Origin: Deltaproteobacteria bacterium
GTDB lineage: Bacteria; Desulfobacterota; BSN033; UBA1163
Direction: 5' to 3'
DNA: 44,182 nucleotides
NCBI GenBank assembly: GCA_016875195.1
Contig: VGRY01000028.1
Coordinates: forward strand, 1-44,182
Part shown: piece by piece, positions 1-7,396 of the stretch
How the letters are laid out: every line of letters starts with the position of its first letter
Numbering within the stretch: position 1 is the stretch's first letter
Position numbers and translations under genes: made by a program
Notes under the pieces: generated by a model
Database searches by the model: none
Seen by the model: only the letters and a program-made list of their open reading frames with translations
What the model was told of the DNA's origin: nothing

Positions 1-598
1 CAATAGCCTTTGTGAAATCAGAGATCGCCTGGTCGTATTGACCTTTATCCCAATAGACAAGCCCCCGATTGTTATAGGCTGCAGCATACCCCGGGTTTAT
101 CTCGATAGCCTTCGTGTAATCAGAGATCGCCTGGTCGTATTGACCTTTATCCCAATAGACAAGCCCCCGATTGTTATAGGCTGCAGCATACCCCGGGTTT
201 ATCTCAATAACCTTTGTGAAATCAGAGATCGCCAGTTCATATTGACCTTTTTTCTTATAGGCAGCCCCCCGATTGTTATAGGCTTCAGCATACCCCGGGT
301 TTATCTCGATAGCCTTCGTGTAATCAGAGATTGCCTGATCGTATTGACCTTTATCCCAATAGACAAGCCCCCGAAAGAAGTAGGCCTCAGCATACCTTGG
401 GTTTATCTCAAGAGCCTTCGTGTAATCTGAGATCGCTTGATCGTGCTGACCTTTCATTCCATAGGCAAGCCCACGAAAGAAGTAGGCTTCAGCATACCCC
501 GGGTTTATCTCGATCGCCTTTGTGAAATCCGAAATCGCCAGTTCATATTGACCTTGTTCCAAATGGGCAAACCCCCGATTGTAATAGGCAACAGCATC
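1..598 (-). repeat. 102-bp tandem repeats coding for TPR units
   Basis: The DNA repeats with an exact 102-bp period (34 codons), for example GGTCGTATTG at 31 and again at 133. Units 31-132 and 133-234 are identical over about the first 73 bases, so the latest duplications are recent. The repeat lies inside the coding sequence of the TPR gene and is not a CRISPR array, because there are no unique spacers. Confidence 0.9.
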
Positions 599-730
599 AT
601 TTGAATCAACCTGATTAATGTCTCTAACTAATTCTAATCCTCTTCTGATAAGGTTAGAAGAATATTCTATGATTTCTCTTTTATCTGAATAGATTAAACT
701 TCTTTTCTTTTTATCTATATCACTGCTCAT
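1..730 (-). CDS. TPR-repeat protein, C-terminus beyond left edge
   Basis: Reading right to left from an ATG at 730 there are 243 codons with no stop, so the gene continues past the left edge. Residues 1-44 form a charged leader; from residue 45 come five complete 34-residue tetratricopeptide repeats and most of a sixth, with the usual A.AY.NRG..Y...GQY..AI and DYTKAIEINP core residues. TPRs are protein-docking scaffolds, so a binding role is likely, but the partner and any catalytic domain are unknown. The ATG overlaps the TGA of the J-domain gene upstream as ATGA, which implies translational coupling; a J-domain and a TPR protein made together suggests a chaperone-related pair. The repeats are also strikingly similar as DNA. 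No signal peptide is seen. The family call is firm; the function is open. Confidence 0.85.
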   Translation of the reverse strand, partial: MSSDIDKKKRSLIYSDKREIIEYSSNLIRRGLELVRDINQVDSNDAVAYYNRGFAHLEQGQYELAISDFTKAIEINPGYAEAYFFRGLAYGMKGQHDQAISDYTKALEINPRYAEAYFFRGLVYWDKGQYDQAISDYTKAIEINPGYAEAYNNRGAAYKKKGQYELAISDFTKVIEINPGYAAAYNNRGLVYWDKGQYDQAISDYTKAIEINPGYAAAYNNRGLVYWDKGQYDQAISDFTKAI

Positions 731-1515
731 AACTTCCGTCTCTTTTTAGCCTTCATTTTTTTCAGTTCTTGTCTGGCAAGAACAATCTGTTCGTCTAAAT
801 GCATAGCCATCTCTTCCAACAAGTCTCTATCTTCATCTTCAGCTTCTTCCACTTTCACCTTTAGTTGGTAAAGATCGGAGTCTTTCAGTTGGTCGATTTC
901 GACTTCAATTACTTTTAATCGTTCTTTGACTTGAGTGATCTTACGGATAACCCGGACAAGGTCTGCCCCAACACCTTCACCTTTGACAGATTCTGGACTC
1001 GTTTCCCATTCACGGAGAATCGCCTCCAGGAGGGCCTCATCGCCTTCTTCGTAAGCCTGATTTGCTTCTGCCATTAACCGCTGTCGACGCCCCCTATCTT
1101 CCTCATCATTGGCAAGATCAGGGTGAACACTTTTAGCCACTTCACGATAGAGCTTCTTTAGATCTTCTGATGGTGTGAACCTTTCACGTTCCAGAGGCCT
1201 TTTTTCAATATCTGCAGCCTTCGCAGATTCATTAGCCTTGGTGCGGGCCTCTTCGGCCATTTCTTTAAAATTTTTGTTTTTAGGTTTTAACCGAGCCTGA
1301 AACTCAGCTATTTGTGCATTAATCTCATCTAACTCTACATAACGAGCTCCGATAATGCGGAGGTATCGTATTTCAAAAGTCCGCAATTCAACATGAAGTG
1401 TTGCCAAATCTAATTCACTCTGGATTAGTTCCGATTCGAGTTCCTCGAGCTCAGTCAATTTTTTGCTAAGCTCCTCTTCTTCAGGAGTTTTTCGATGTTT
1501 GGTCCCAGTTATCAT
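727..1515 (-). CDS. J-domain protein with flanking coiled coils
   Basis: This 262-residue protein carries a DnaJ-type J domain in its middle (about residues 114-170), with the invariant HPD tripeptide at 131-133 that stimulates Hsp70 ATPase activity. It is flanked by long charged helices (about 10-110 and 185-262) rich in Glu, Lys and Leu, which are probable coiled coils. It has no Gly/Phe region, zinc finger or C-terminal substrate domain, so it is not DnaJ itself but a specialised J protein that would recruit DnaK to a particular client. The C-terminus is strongly basic (KKRRKL). The downstream TPR gene starts in an ATGA overlap with this stop codon, so the two are probably one operon. The ATG at 1515 has only a weak ribosome-binding site, so the start is less certain. 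Confidence 0.8.
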   Translation of the reverse strand: MITGTKHRKTPEEEELSKKLTELEELESELIQSELDLATLHVELRTFEIRYLRIIGARYVELDEINAQIAEFQARLKPKNKNFKEMAEEARTKANESAKAADIEKRPLERERFTPSEDLKKLYREVAKSVHPDLANDEEDRGRRQRLMAEANQAYEEGDEALLEAILREWETSPESVKGEGVGADLVRVIRKITQVKERLKVIEVEIDQLKDSDLYQLKVKVEEAEDEDRDLLEEMAMHLDEQIVLARQELKKMKAKKRRKL

Positions 1516-1610
1516 TTTCGGATGAGTAAACGGTCAGTATTTTCCCCACCCTCACCCTGATCCTTTTTCATTGGAGGGGAAGGGGGAATCAGTAGGGGAA
1601 TTTTGTGAAT

Positions 1611-1650
1611 CAAATAAAAAACCCCGTTCTCTTGGAGGAAAATGGGGTTT
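1611..1650 (-). terminator. Rho-independent terminator after the HEPN gene
   Basis: On the minus strand an AAACCCC arm (1644-1650) pairs with GGGGTTT (1619-1625) across an 18-nt loop and is followed by a T-rich run (TTTTTATTTG). It lies about 50 bp after the HEPN stop at 1701 and before the J-domain gene, so it would end the HEPN/MNT transcript. Confidence 0.75.
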
Positions 1651-1700
1651 CAATCAACCTTTTATTCATGCATTCATCCACCTTTTGCAGGGGTACCTTC

Positions 1701-2081
1701 TCACGTTTTCAATATCATTGCCTTCATTACAGCTACGAATTCTTTTCCGTCTTCTGATTTCAATATCTCTGTGGGTTCAATGATTTCTTCTTGAATATCA
1801 TAATCTACAATCTCCCTCACCTTTCTGGCATTGATCAGCATGCGATGATACTTTGGCTCAATCCTGCCTGTCTTAGCAAAATGGTAACCGAGGGCAGATT
1901 CAACAGCAGAATGTTTCACTACGTCTATGCCTTCTGATTTGAGCAGGGCTTGGGTTGCGTAGAACATCGCATAATAAAGCTTGCTCGCAGCATCTTGAGC
2001 AAAACCCTGTTTTAAAAGGGATTCGGCTACTTCCAGTGCATGATCCGCTTTCTCAAGAAGTTTTTGGACTTCCTTTTTCAA
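1701..2081 (-). CDS. HEPN-domain protein (toxin-like partner of MNT)
   Basis: This 126-residue, mostly helical protein matches the HEPN family (PF05168 type): ASKLYYAMFYATQALL (about 32-47), then the G.....H motif and the R...DY segment near residues 89-94. HEPN proteins paired with MNT nucleotidyltransferases form HepT/MntA toxin-antitoxin systems in which HEPN is a ribonuclease silenced by AMPylation. The canonical C-terminal R-x4-6-H catalytic motif is not obvious; the only formal match is R73 to H79 at an unusual place, so nuclease activity is doubtful. The start is a TTG at 2081 that overlaps the TGA of the MNT gene, with AGAAGGAG seven bases upstream. The gene is followed by a terminator. 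A non-toxic HEPN/MNT pair is the main alternative. Confidence 0.8.
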   Translation of the reverse strand: MKKEVQKLLEKADHALEVAESLLKQGFAQDAASKLYYAMFYATQALLKSEGIDVVKHSAVESALGYHFAKTGRIEPKYHRMLINARKVREIVDYDIQEEIIEPTEILKSEDGKEFVAVMKAMILKT

Positions 2082-2407
2082 AGCGGAACTCCTTCTCGCT
2101 CAATGTTTTCATAGAAGGAGAACCCTTCTGCTAAGGAATTACGATAGCCGCCTTCTGTTATGAGCTTGATCGAAATGATAGGTTTAAAGTCATGATCCCA
2201 CATGACCTGGTAGGCAATATCCTCTATTTTGCTTTCCAGTCCAGTAGCCTTCCGATCTATTAAAACCAACAAATCGAGGTCAGAGTCCTCGTCCCCCTGG
2301 CCTCGAACCCGAGAACCAAAAGCGATAACCTTGCGAATATGGGATGTTACATCTGGTGGCAAACGCTTTTTAAACTCCAAAATTAGATTTCGGTCTCTTT
2401 CTTCCAC
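2078..2407 (-). CDS. MNT-family minimal nucleotidyltransferase
   Basis: This 109-residue protein shows the nucleotidyltransferase signature: GS at 31-32 followed by the D-x-D pair D43/D45 in GSRVRGQGDEDSDLDLLV (31-48). These residues bind metal and ATP. In MntA/HepT pairs the enzyme AMPylates the HEPN toxin and blocks it. A third carboxylate on the later strand (PIISIKLI, about 76-83) is not evident, so catalysis might be reduced. It starts at a GTG (2407) behind a GGGAAGGG purine run and is the first gene of a two-gene operon, with the HEPN gene translationally coupled to its stop. Family call is firm; the antitoxin role is inferred from gene pairing. Confidence 0.82.
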   Translation of the reverse strand: MEERDRNLILEFKKRLPPDVTSHIRKVIAFGSRVRGQGDEDSDLDLLVLIDRKATGLESKIEDIAYQVMWDHDFKPIISIKLITEGGYRNSLAEGFSFYENIEREGVPL

Positions 2408-2623
2408 TGCACCCTTCCCTTGCCAACCATTGTGAAATTAAGGAAAACCTCAAATTAGCTAAGAGAATATCAAATCGGGGAGGGAAAATCAAATAAAACC
2501 TTTAAATGGGGGGTGATCTGGCTAACACATAGTGATCTATGGTTTGGGAATTTATTGAGATTATCATTGGGATGTGATATGAGAATGGATCATTTAGTGT
2601 CATATCAAAAAGGAGGGGAAGAG

Positions 2624-3022
2624 ATGATCCAGACCCTTCAGGTCAGGAGTTCAAAGCAGACGGAGTTGGTTGACATCACCCGGCTGGTTCTGGAGGTTGT
2701 CCAAAAGGGGGGTGTCAACGATGGCCTCTGTGTGATCTATACTCCCCACACCACGGCGGCGGTGACGATCAATGAAAATGCCGATCCAAGCGTCCCCCGA
2801 GATATTCTGATGGAGCTCAATCAGATTGTTCCGTTTGAGGATCAGTATCAGCACTCCGAAGGAAATTCAGCAGCCCATATCAAATCGAGTCTTGTGGGTT
2901 GTTCCCAAACCCTATTCATCGAATCCGGTAAACTCCTGCTTGGAACGTGGCAGGGAATCTTCTTCTGTGAATTCGACGGACCGAGGAATCGACAGGTTTA
3001 TGTGAAGGTGGTACCGGGATAG
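2624..3022 (+). CDS. YjbQ/UPF0047 family protein
   Basis: I place the start at ATG 2624 because AGGAGGGG lies just upstream (2611-2618) and the resulting 132 residues match the family's usual length; an in-frame ORF opens earlier at 2513 but its extra residues look non-coding. Family hallmarks are PHTTAAVTINENADP (41-55), HSEGNSAAH (77-85) and the C-terminal GTWQGIFFCEFDGPR (107-121), including conserved histidines that line a phosphate/metal pocket. E. coli YjbQ has been linked to weak thiamin-phosphate synthase activity, but the physiological role of the family is unsettled. Its stop is separated by one base from the start of the phosphatase gene, so the two are co-translated. Confidence 0.88.
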   Translation: MIQTLQVRSSKQTELVDITRLVLEVVQKGGVNDGLCVIYTPHTTAAVTINENADPSVPRDILMELNQIVPFEDQYQHSEGNSAAHIKSSLVGCSQTLFIESGKLLLGTWQGIFFCEFDGPRNRQVYVKVVPG

Positions 3023-3023
3023 C

Positions 3024-3794
3024 ATGGATCCGAAAACTCTACTTCAGGAAGCAGAAAACATTTTGGCTCAACAACCCAGGTTGATTGATCTTCCTCCTCA
3101 TGGGAAAGTTGTCTTTGTGGGAGATACGCACGGAGATCTTGAAGCTTCCGAACAGGTCCTTCGTTATTACCTAAAAAAACCTTACCGGATCGTCTTTCTG
3201 GGCGATTATGTGGATCGCGGGGATGATTCCGAAGGGAATATCAATTATTTGCTTCGCATGAAGATCGAACATCCTGAAGAAGTTTTTCTCCTTTCTGGAA
3301 ATCATGAGGGGCATATGGTTAAGGAGTTACGCCCTGCCGATTTCTGGGATTCCCTCTTAGCTGATGAGAGGGCAAGGTATGGACGGGTTTTTTCAAGATT
3401 ACCTTTATGCGCAACTTCAGCCAATGGCATCATGGCTCTTCACGGTGCGCTCCCTGAATTGAATTCTCTGGAGGAGATCAATCGGATCGAAACAGGAGAT
3501 TCAGATTGGGATAGGATTGTCTGGGGGGACTTCGTTGAAAGTGATGGAGATCTCCTGGGAGATCTGTGGGGCAGGCCCCGGTTCGGAGGGGGTTATTTTA
3601 ATCGGTTGATGGAAAGGTACCAGAAAAACATACTCGTGCGGTCCCATCAACCTCAGGCACCTTCATTGATGTTTCAGAAAAGGTGTATTACCATCTTCAC
3701 TTCACAGGCGTATCTGCCGATCCGTACCATCGTGATCGTTGATCTGGAAAAAGAGATTCGAGATGCCGGAGATGTGTTGATAGAAAGAATTTAA
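3024..3794 (+). CDS. PPP-family metallophosphoesterase (Ser/Thr phosphatase-like)
   Basis: This 256-residue protein has the ordered metal-binding motifs of PPP phosphatases: GDTHGD (33-38), GDYVDRGD (60-67), GNHEG (92-96), then HGALPE (H140) and VRSHQP (H208). These residues hold a dinuclear metal centre that hydrolyses phosphomonoesters, typically phospho-Ser/Thr. The arrangement resembles archaeal and bacterial PP1-like enzymes more than the bis(nucleosyl)tetraphosphatase ApaH. No signal peptide or membrane segment is seen, so it should be cytoplasmic. The ATG follows the yjbQ-like stop after one base. The substrate is unknown. A dispersed repeat begins inside its stop codon. Confidence 0.88.
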   Translation: MDPKTLLQEAENILAQQPRLIDLPPHGKVVFVGDTHGDLEASEQVLRYYLKKPYRIVFLGDYVDRGDDSEGNINYLLRMKIEHPEEVFLLSGNHEGHMVKELRPADFWDSLLADERARYGRVFSRLPLCATSANGIMALHGALPELNSLEEINRIETGDSDWDRIVWGDFVESDGDLLGDLWGRPRFGGGYFNRLMERYQKNILVRSHQPQAPSLMFQKRCITIFTSQAYLPIRTIVIVDLEKEIRDAGDVLIERI

Positions 3795-3957
3795 ATACGA
3801 AGCACGAAATCCGGTCGGTTCGACCGCCCGTACCGTGGCGAATTTCGAAACAATATCAAATGACCGAATCGTAAATGTTCAAAACAAAATATTTTAAGAC
3901 ATTTGGATTTTGAACATTTGGATTTGTTTCGGGTTTCGATATTCGGATTTCGAATTT
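3793..3957 (+). repeat. Dispersed palindromic element, TTTCGAA family, copy 1
   Basis: This about 165-bp intergenic element fills the gap between the phosphatase and HAD genes. It opens with CGAAGCACGAAATCC and closes with GATATTCGGATTTCGAATTT; both ends recur in copies at 25730-25870 (same orientation) and 30822-30961 (opposite orientation). The ends are runs of 7-base words, and the two halves are roughly complementary, so the RNA or single strand could fold into a long imperfect hairpin. It contains an extra GC-rich insertion (CGGTCGGTTCGACCG) that the other two copies lack. Confidence 0.8.
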
Positions 3958-3970
3958 AGTGGGTTTACAG

Positions 3971-4642
3971 ATGCCTAAAATCATTTCATTTGATATGGAT
4001 GGGACGCTGGTTGATCCTGAGTTCACAGACTGGGTGTGGCTCTATGGAATTCCTAAATTGTACGCTCATAAAACAGGTCTTTCTTTCGATGAAGCCAAGG
4101 CTCTGGTCGTGGGGGAATACCAAAAGGTCGGGGAAGGGGCGATTGAGTGGTATGACATTAAGTATTGGTTCAGGCTCTTTCAATTCGATGAGACATGGAA
4201 GACATTGATGGGACGGTATGCTGATAAGATCAGTGCTTTTCAGGATGCCCCTCTCATTCTGGGGCGTTTGAAAGGGAAGTATCCTTTAGTGCTTACCTCG
4301 AATGCGGGAAGGGAATTCATTGAAATAGAAATGGATGTCACTGGCATGGGAAAATATTTTGATCGCATCTTTTCTGCCACATCTGATTTTAAGGTGGTTA
4401 AGAAAACGACTCAGTTTTATCAGCAAATCTGTGAAATCCTCGAGGCCGAGCCCGGAGAGATCGTCCATGTCGGCGACCACTATGAATTCGACTACCTGGT
4501 TCCCCAGTCTCTGGGCATTCAGGCGTTTTATCTGGACCGCTCGGGTAAAAAAAATGGAAACTCGATCCTCTCGGATTTAAGAGAACTGGAGAAGAAGCTG
4601 GATGAGTTGGGCCTGTTAAAGTCAACCGGTGAAGAAGATTGA
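3971..4642 (+). CDS. HAD-family hydrolase (phosphatase-like)
   Basis: The 223-residue product has the HAD motifs in order: nucleophile motif FDMDGTL with D8 and D10, motif II LTSNAG, a Lys in the FKVVKK region and the acidic motif VGDHYEFD. It has a helical cap between about residues 15 and 85, as in small-molecule phosphatases such as phosphoglycolate phosphatase. The specific substrate cannot be read from the sequence. I chose the ATG at 3971; a GTG at 3959 is in frame but sits at the border of the dispersed repeat. Neither has a clear Shine-Dalgarno sequence. The gene precedes the NtrC-type regulator by 57 bp on the same strand. Confidence 0.8.
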   Translation: MPKIISFDMDGTLVDPEFTDWVWLYGIPKLYAHKTGLSFDEAKALVVGEYQKVGEGAIEWYDIKYWFRLFQFDETWKTLMGRYADKISAFQDAPLILGRLKGKYPLVLTSNAGREFIEIEMDVTGMGKYFDRIFSATSDFKVVKKTTQFYQQICEILEAEPGEIVHVGDHYEFDYLVPQSLGIQAFYLDRSGKKNGNSILSDLRELEKKLDELGLLKSTGEED

Positions 4643-4699
4643 AAGAGATTCTTATTTTGTTGTAAGATGATTGACAAAATGGGGATGGAGGAGGGATTC

Positions 4700-6103
4700 A
4701 TGACGTCCAATCCAAGGATATTAGTTATCGATGATGAACTGATTGTCTGCGAGAGTTGTCAGCGGATTCTCGAAGAGGAAGGTTTAGAGGTTGAGATTGC
4801 TTTAAGCGGGACAGAAGCTTTTGCGAAGATGAAGGAGAACCCTTTTGATATTGTCATCACCGACCTTAAAATGCCGGGGATGGATGGCATGGAAGTCCTC
4901 AGGACGATGCGCAAAGAGTATCCGGACACGTTTGTGATCATGATCACCGGTTTTTCCACGGTGGAGACCGCAGTGGAGGCGATGAAGTTGGGGGCCTTTG
5001 ACTATATCCCCAAGCCGTTCACTCCTGACGAAGTTTCCATCGTTGTGAAAAAAGCGATTGACCAGAAGAATCTCCTTCTGGAGAATATCTACCTGCGGCA
5101 GGAGTTAAGTGAGAAATACGGATTTCATAACATCGTCGGGAAGAGCAAAAGGATGCAGGAGACCTACCGGGTCATCGCAAAAGTGGCTCCTACCGACAGC
5201 ACGGTCCTGATTAATGGGCAGAGCGGGACAGGCAAGGAGCTCATTGCTCGGGCGATTCATTTCAACAGTCCAAGAAGGGACAAGCAATTTGTGACCGTTG
5301 ATTGTGCGGTCCTGTCCGAAAATCTTCTGGAAAGCGAGCTCTTTGGTCATATCCGAGGGTCCTTCACCGGCGCTGTGACGACCAAGCCAGGACTCTTCGA
5401 AGTTGCGAATGGGGGAACCGTCTTCCTTGACGAAATCGGGAATATCAGCCTCTCCATTCAGGCAAAACTCCTGAGGGTATTGCAGGAGAGAGAGTTTACG
5501 CCTGTGGGAGGTACAAAGGCTAAAAAGGTTGACATCCGGCTCATCGCTGCGACCAATAAGGACTTGGAAAAGATGATCAAAGAAGAGACCTTCCGGGAAG
5601 ATCTTTATTACCGTTTGAACATCGTCCCCATCCATCTTCCTGCCCTTAAGGACCGTCAGGATGATATCCCGAATTTATCAGTCCATTTTCTAAAAAAATA
5701 TTCTGAGGAGATAGGCAAGACGATCAAGGGGTTTACCCCCGAAGCGATGGAGAGACTGATCAAATATCCATGGCCTGGCAATGTGAGGGAGCTGGAGAAT
5801 GTGATTCAGCGGACGGTTGTGATGATCGATGAAGAAATGGTCCGGGTTGAACATCTCATCCTGCCCGGGCAGCAGGAGAGAGAGGCAAAGGAGAGCCCGA
5901 TTCCGGCGACCAGTGATGAGTTAAAGGAAATTAAAAAGCAGCTCAGAGAAAAGGCTGTAGAAGATATTGAGAAGGCATTTGTCATCAAGGCCCTGGACCG
6001 GAATGAATGGAATGTGACGAAAGCTGCTGAAGAAGTGGGGATGCTTCGGCCAAATTTTCAAGCTCTGATGAGAAAGTATGGCCTACGGGCAAGAGACGAA
6101 TAA
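4700..6103 (+). CDS. NtrC-family sigma-54-dependent response regulator
   Basis: This 467-residue protein has three domains. A receiver (about 5-120) has the phospho-acceptor D55 in VITDLKMPG, acidic residues D11/D12 and Lys in PKPFTP. A sigma-54-interacting AAA+ domain (about 145-370) has Walker A GQSGTGKE and a GSFTGA loop at 220-225. A Fis-type helix-turn-helix (about 430-460) lies at the C-terminus. It would activate sigma-54 promoters when phosphorylated. The loop is GSFTGA rather than the commoner GAFTGA; the key Phe and Thr are kept. The ATG at 4700 has GGAGGAGGG directly upstream and is preferred to the in-frame ATG at 4667. A candidate sigma-54 promoter lies 0.55 kb downstream at 6652, and a hybrid kinase at 12440 could be the partner; both links are inference. 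Confidence 0.93.
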   Translation: MTSNPRILVIDDELIVCESCQRILEEEGLEVEIALSGTEAFAKMKENPFDIVITDLKMPGMDGMEVLRTMRKEYPDTFVIMITGFSTVETAVEAMKLGAFDYIPKPFTPDEVSIVVKKAIDQKNLLLENIYLRQELSEKYGFHNIVGKSKRMQETYRVIAKVAPTDSTVLINGQSGTGKELIARAIHFNSPRRDKQFVTVDCAVLSENLLESELFGHIRGSFTGAVTTKPGLFEVANGGTVFLDEIGNISLSIQAKLLRVLQEREFTPVGGTKAKKVDIRLIAATNKDLEKMIKEETFREDLYYRLNIVPIHLPALKDRQDDIPNLSVHFLKKYSEEIGKTIKGFTPEAMERLIKYPWPGNVRELENVIQRTVVMIDEEMVRVEHLILPGQQEREAKESPIPATSDELKEIKKQLREKAVEDIEKAFVIKALDRNEWNVTKAAEEVGMLRPNFQALMRKYGLRARDE

Positions 6104-6140
6104 AAAAGGAACGGTGGAATAATGGAAGACTGGGTATTTA

Positions 6141-6216
6141 ATTTCAAATTGCAAATTTCAAATTTAAAATTGGACCTCTTCAATTTGAAACCTAAAATCT
6201 GAAATCTGCAATTTTT
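6141..6216. repeat. AAATTTC-word palindromic array
   Basis: An A/T-rich imperfect palindrome follows the regulator gene. Its left arm is a run of 7-base words (AAATTGC, AAATTTC, AAATTTA, then AAATTGG) and the right arm has facing versions ending in TGCAATTTTT. Bases 6146-6172 are identical to 15157-15183, which lies just after the hybrid kinase gene. Confidence 0.75.
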
Positions 6217-6253
6217 ACCATCATTCAAATATTCCAAGAAAGAGTGAAGCATA

Positions 6254-6460
6254 GTGTCAGATTTTTTTAAATGGCTGATTGTGGGTTGGTCGATTGTTGT
6301 GGTAGGGATTGGTGCCCTTGGTTTAATTCTAATTGTAAAGTACGGAGAGATTAAAAAAATTGAAACAGATGACGTAAGCCTTTGTTTTATAATAGCATTT
6401 TTCTGCTGGTTGATTCCCATCATTGCTTTCTCCATACTTGCGCGCACATTAGGTTTTTAA
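6254..6460 (+). CDS. Small two-helix membrane protein, unknown
   Basis: This 68-residue ORF starts at GTG 6254. It encodes two strongly hydrophobic stretches (about 8-29 and 43-64) separated by a charged loop (KYGEIKKIETDD), so it is probably a small integral membrane protein with two helices. I do not recognise a family. It lies between the NtrC-type regulator and the cytochrome operon, on the same strand. The ribosome-binding site is weak and only the membrane pattern argues for a real gene, so confidence is moderate. Confidence 0.5.
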   Translation: MSDFFKWLIVGWSIVVVGIGALGLILIVKYGEIKKIETDDVSLCFIIAFFCWLIPIIAFSILARTLGF

Positions 6461-6651
6461 AAGCTAAAAAGTATAAAATAAATATTTTTCTGGAAAATCA
6501 ATTATTTCTTATAATTAGTGAATTTTTGTTCAATCTTTTTGTTTAAAAATGAATATAAAAAATATACATTTAGCTTTTTTAAATTTTTTTAGATTTAATA
6601 AAAAATAAATAAAATCAAATCATTAGAGAAAATAAAAAATGAGGTTTAACG
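6461..6651. other. Very A/T-rich intergenic stretch upstream of the cytochrome operon
   Basis: About 190 bp composed almost wholly of A and T, with many A- and T-tracts, precede the candidate sigma-54 promoter. Such DNA is often intrinsically bent and is a plausible place for enhancer or IHF binding, but I see no clear IHF or activator palindrome. No ORF is supported. Confidence 0.5.
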
Positions 6652-6668
6652 TTGGCATACGAAATGCA
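6652..6668 (+). promoter_or_regulatory. Candidate sigma-54 (-24/-12) promoter
   Basis: The sequence TTGGCATACGAAATGCA has the sigma-54 layout: GG at 6654-6655 and GC at 6666-6667 separated by exactly 10 bp, close to the consensus TGGCAC-N5-TTGC. It lies about 40 bp before the ATG at 6706, immediately after an A/T-rich stretch. A sigma-54 activator is encoded just upstream. No enhancer was identified, so this is a candidate. Confidence 0.6.
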
Positions 6669-6705
6669 GTCTTTAAAGCTGACTTAACTGAAAGGGGGGG
6701 TTAGG

Positions 6706-7002
6706 ATGGTAAAACGTTTCAAAGTTTTCTCCGCTGTTTTAATGGTTGGGCTTTTAAGTCTCATTTCCACGCCGGCGTACGCAAGATCAATTAGCATGAA
6801 GGATGCGGGAGTAGCTCTCTGGGTTTTTGTCATCATTGGAGCTATTATCGTTCTGCTTCAATTGATCCCTGCCGCCATTCTCTTTTTCACTTTCATAGGA
6901 ACGACGACAGGTCTGATCGCGAAGAAGAAGGCACCGGAAAAGGGAGCCGCTGAAGAAAAAGTGAGCCTTCCCGGATATGAACCAGCACCAGCAAAGAGAT
7001 AA
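6706..7002 (+). CDS. Small exported/membrane protein, cytochrome-operon paralog A
   Basis: This 98-residue protein has an N-terminal signal peptide (about 1-26, cleavage likely after AYA), a second hydrophobic helix (about 38-66) containing VLLQLIPAAILFFTFIGT, and a charged cytoplasmic-type tail. I do not recognise a named family. It is clearly related to the next gene, which repeats the QLIPA.IL..FIGT core. The start ATG at 6706 has a G-rich ribosome-binding region (AAAGGGGGGG). It is the first gene after the candidate sigma-54 promoter and is followed on the same strand by the pseudo-receiver and cytochrome genes, so a role in assembling or anchoring the cytochrome complex is a reasonable guess. 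Confidence 0.7.
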   Translation: MVKRFKVFSAVLMVGLLSLISTPAYARSISMKDAGVALWVFVIIGAIIVLLQLIPAAILFFTFIGTTTGLIAKKKAPEKGAAEEKVSLPGYEPAPAKR

Positions 7003-7060
7003 TTTTAAAATAAGAGTTAAGAATTTGTTTAGAAAGATGAAATTAGTATCGGAGCAAAGA

Positions 7061-7315
7061 ATGAGTAAAAAGTTGAAACAGATTCTAATCCTATTAAGTT
7101 TTATCCTGGTGACGGCGATTTCCGTCTTTTCATTGGGGATTGCCTATGCAGGAGGGATCAGAGGAATTGGGCTCGTGGGGATTTGGTTCTTTCTCACTTT
7201 TGGGATCATTATCGTTTTAGCCCAGCTCATTCCAGCAGGGATCCTTTTATCCTCCTTCATCGGAACAAGTTTTGTATCAACGAGGCGGAACGAAGTGCCT
7301 GTTGAGGCAACCTAA
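7061..7315 (+). CDS. Small exported/membrane protein, cytochrome-operon paralog B
   Basis: I start this gene at ATG 7061 because GGAG lies seven bases upstream and the product then begins with a normal signal sequence (basic MSKKLKQ, hydrophobic core, cleavage near AYA). An in-frame ORF opens at 6977 but overlaps the previous gene. The 84-residue product has a second helix with IIVLAQLIPAGILLSSFIGT, nearly the same as in the previous gene. Two tandem paralogs suggest a heteromeric membrane element. The function is unknown. Confidence 0.7.
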   Translation: MSKKLKQILILLSFILVTAISVFSLGIAYAGGIRGIGLVGIWFFLTFGIIIVLAQLIPAGILLSSFIGTSFVSTRRNEVPVEAT

Positions 7316-7396
7316 ACGAAGGGTTAGCCTCCAGGAGATCAGGTTCACCTGAATTCAATCGGAAAGGATGTATTCAGGGTTGAATGAGAGAAACCA

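Noticed and set aside
38..525. Open frames on the plus strand across the TPR repeat
   Set aside because: They are shadows of the repeat read on the wrong strand; the minus frame matches a known domain.
1..600. CRISPR-like regular repeats
   Set aside because: The period is 102 bp with no unique spacers, and the repeats translate on the minus strand into TPR units.
2513..2623. Longer N-terminus for the YjbQ-family protein
   Set aside because: The family starts near MIQTLQVRS, and AGGAGGGG directly precedes ATG 2624.
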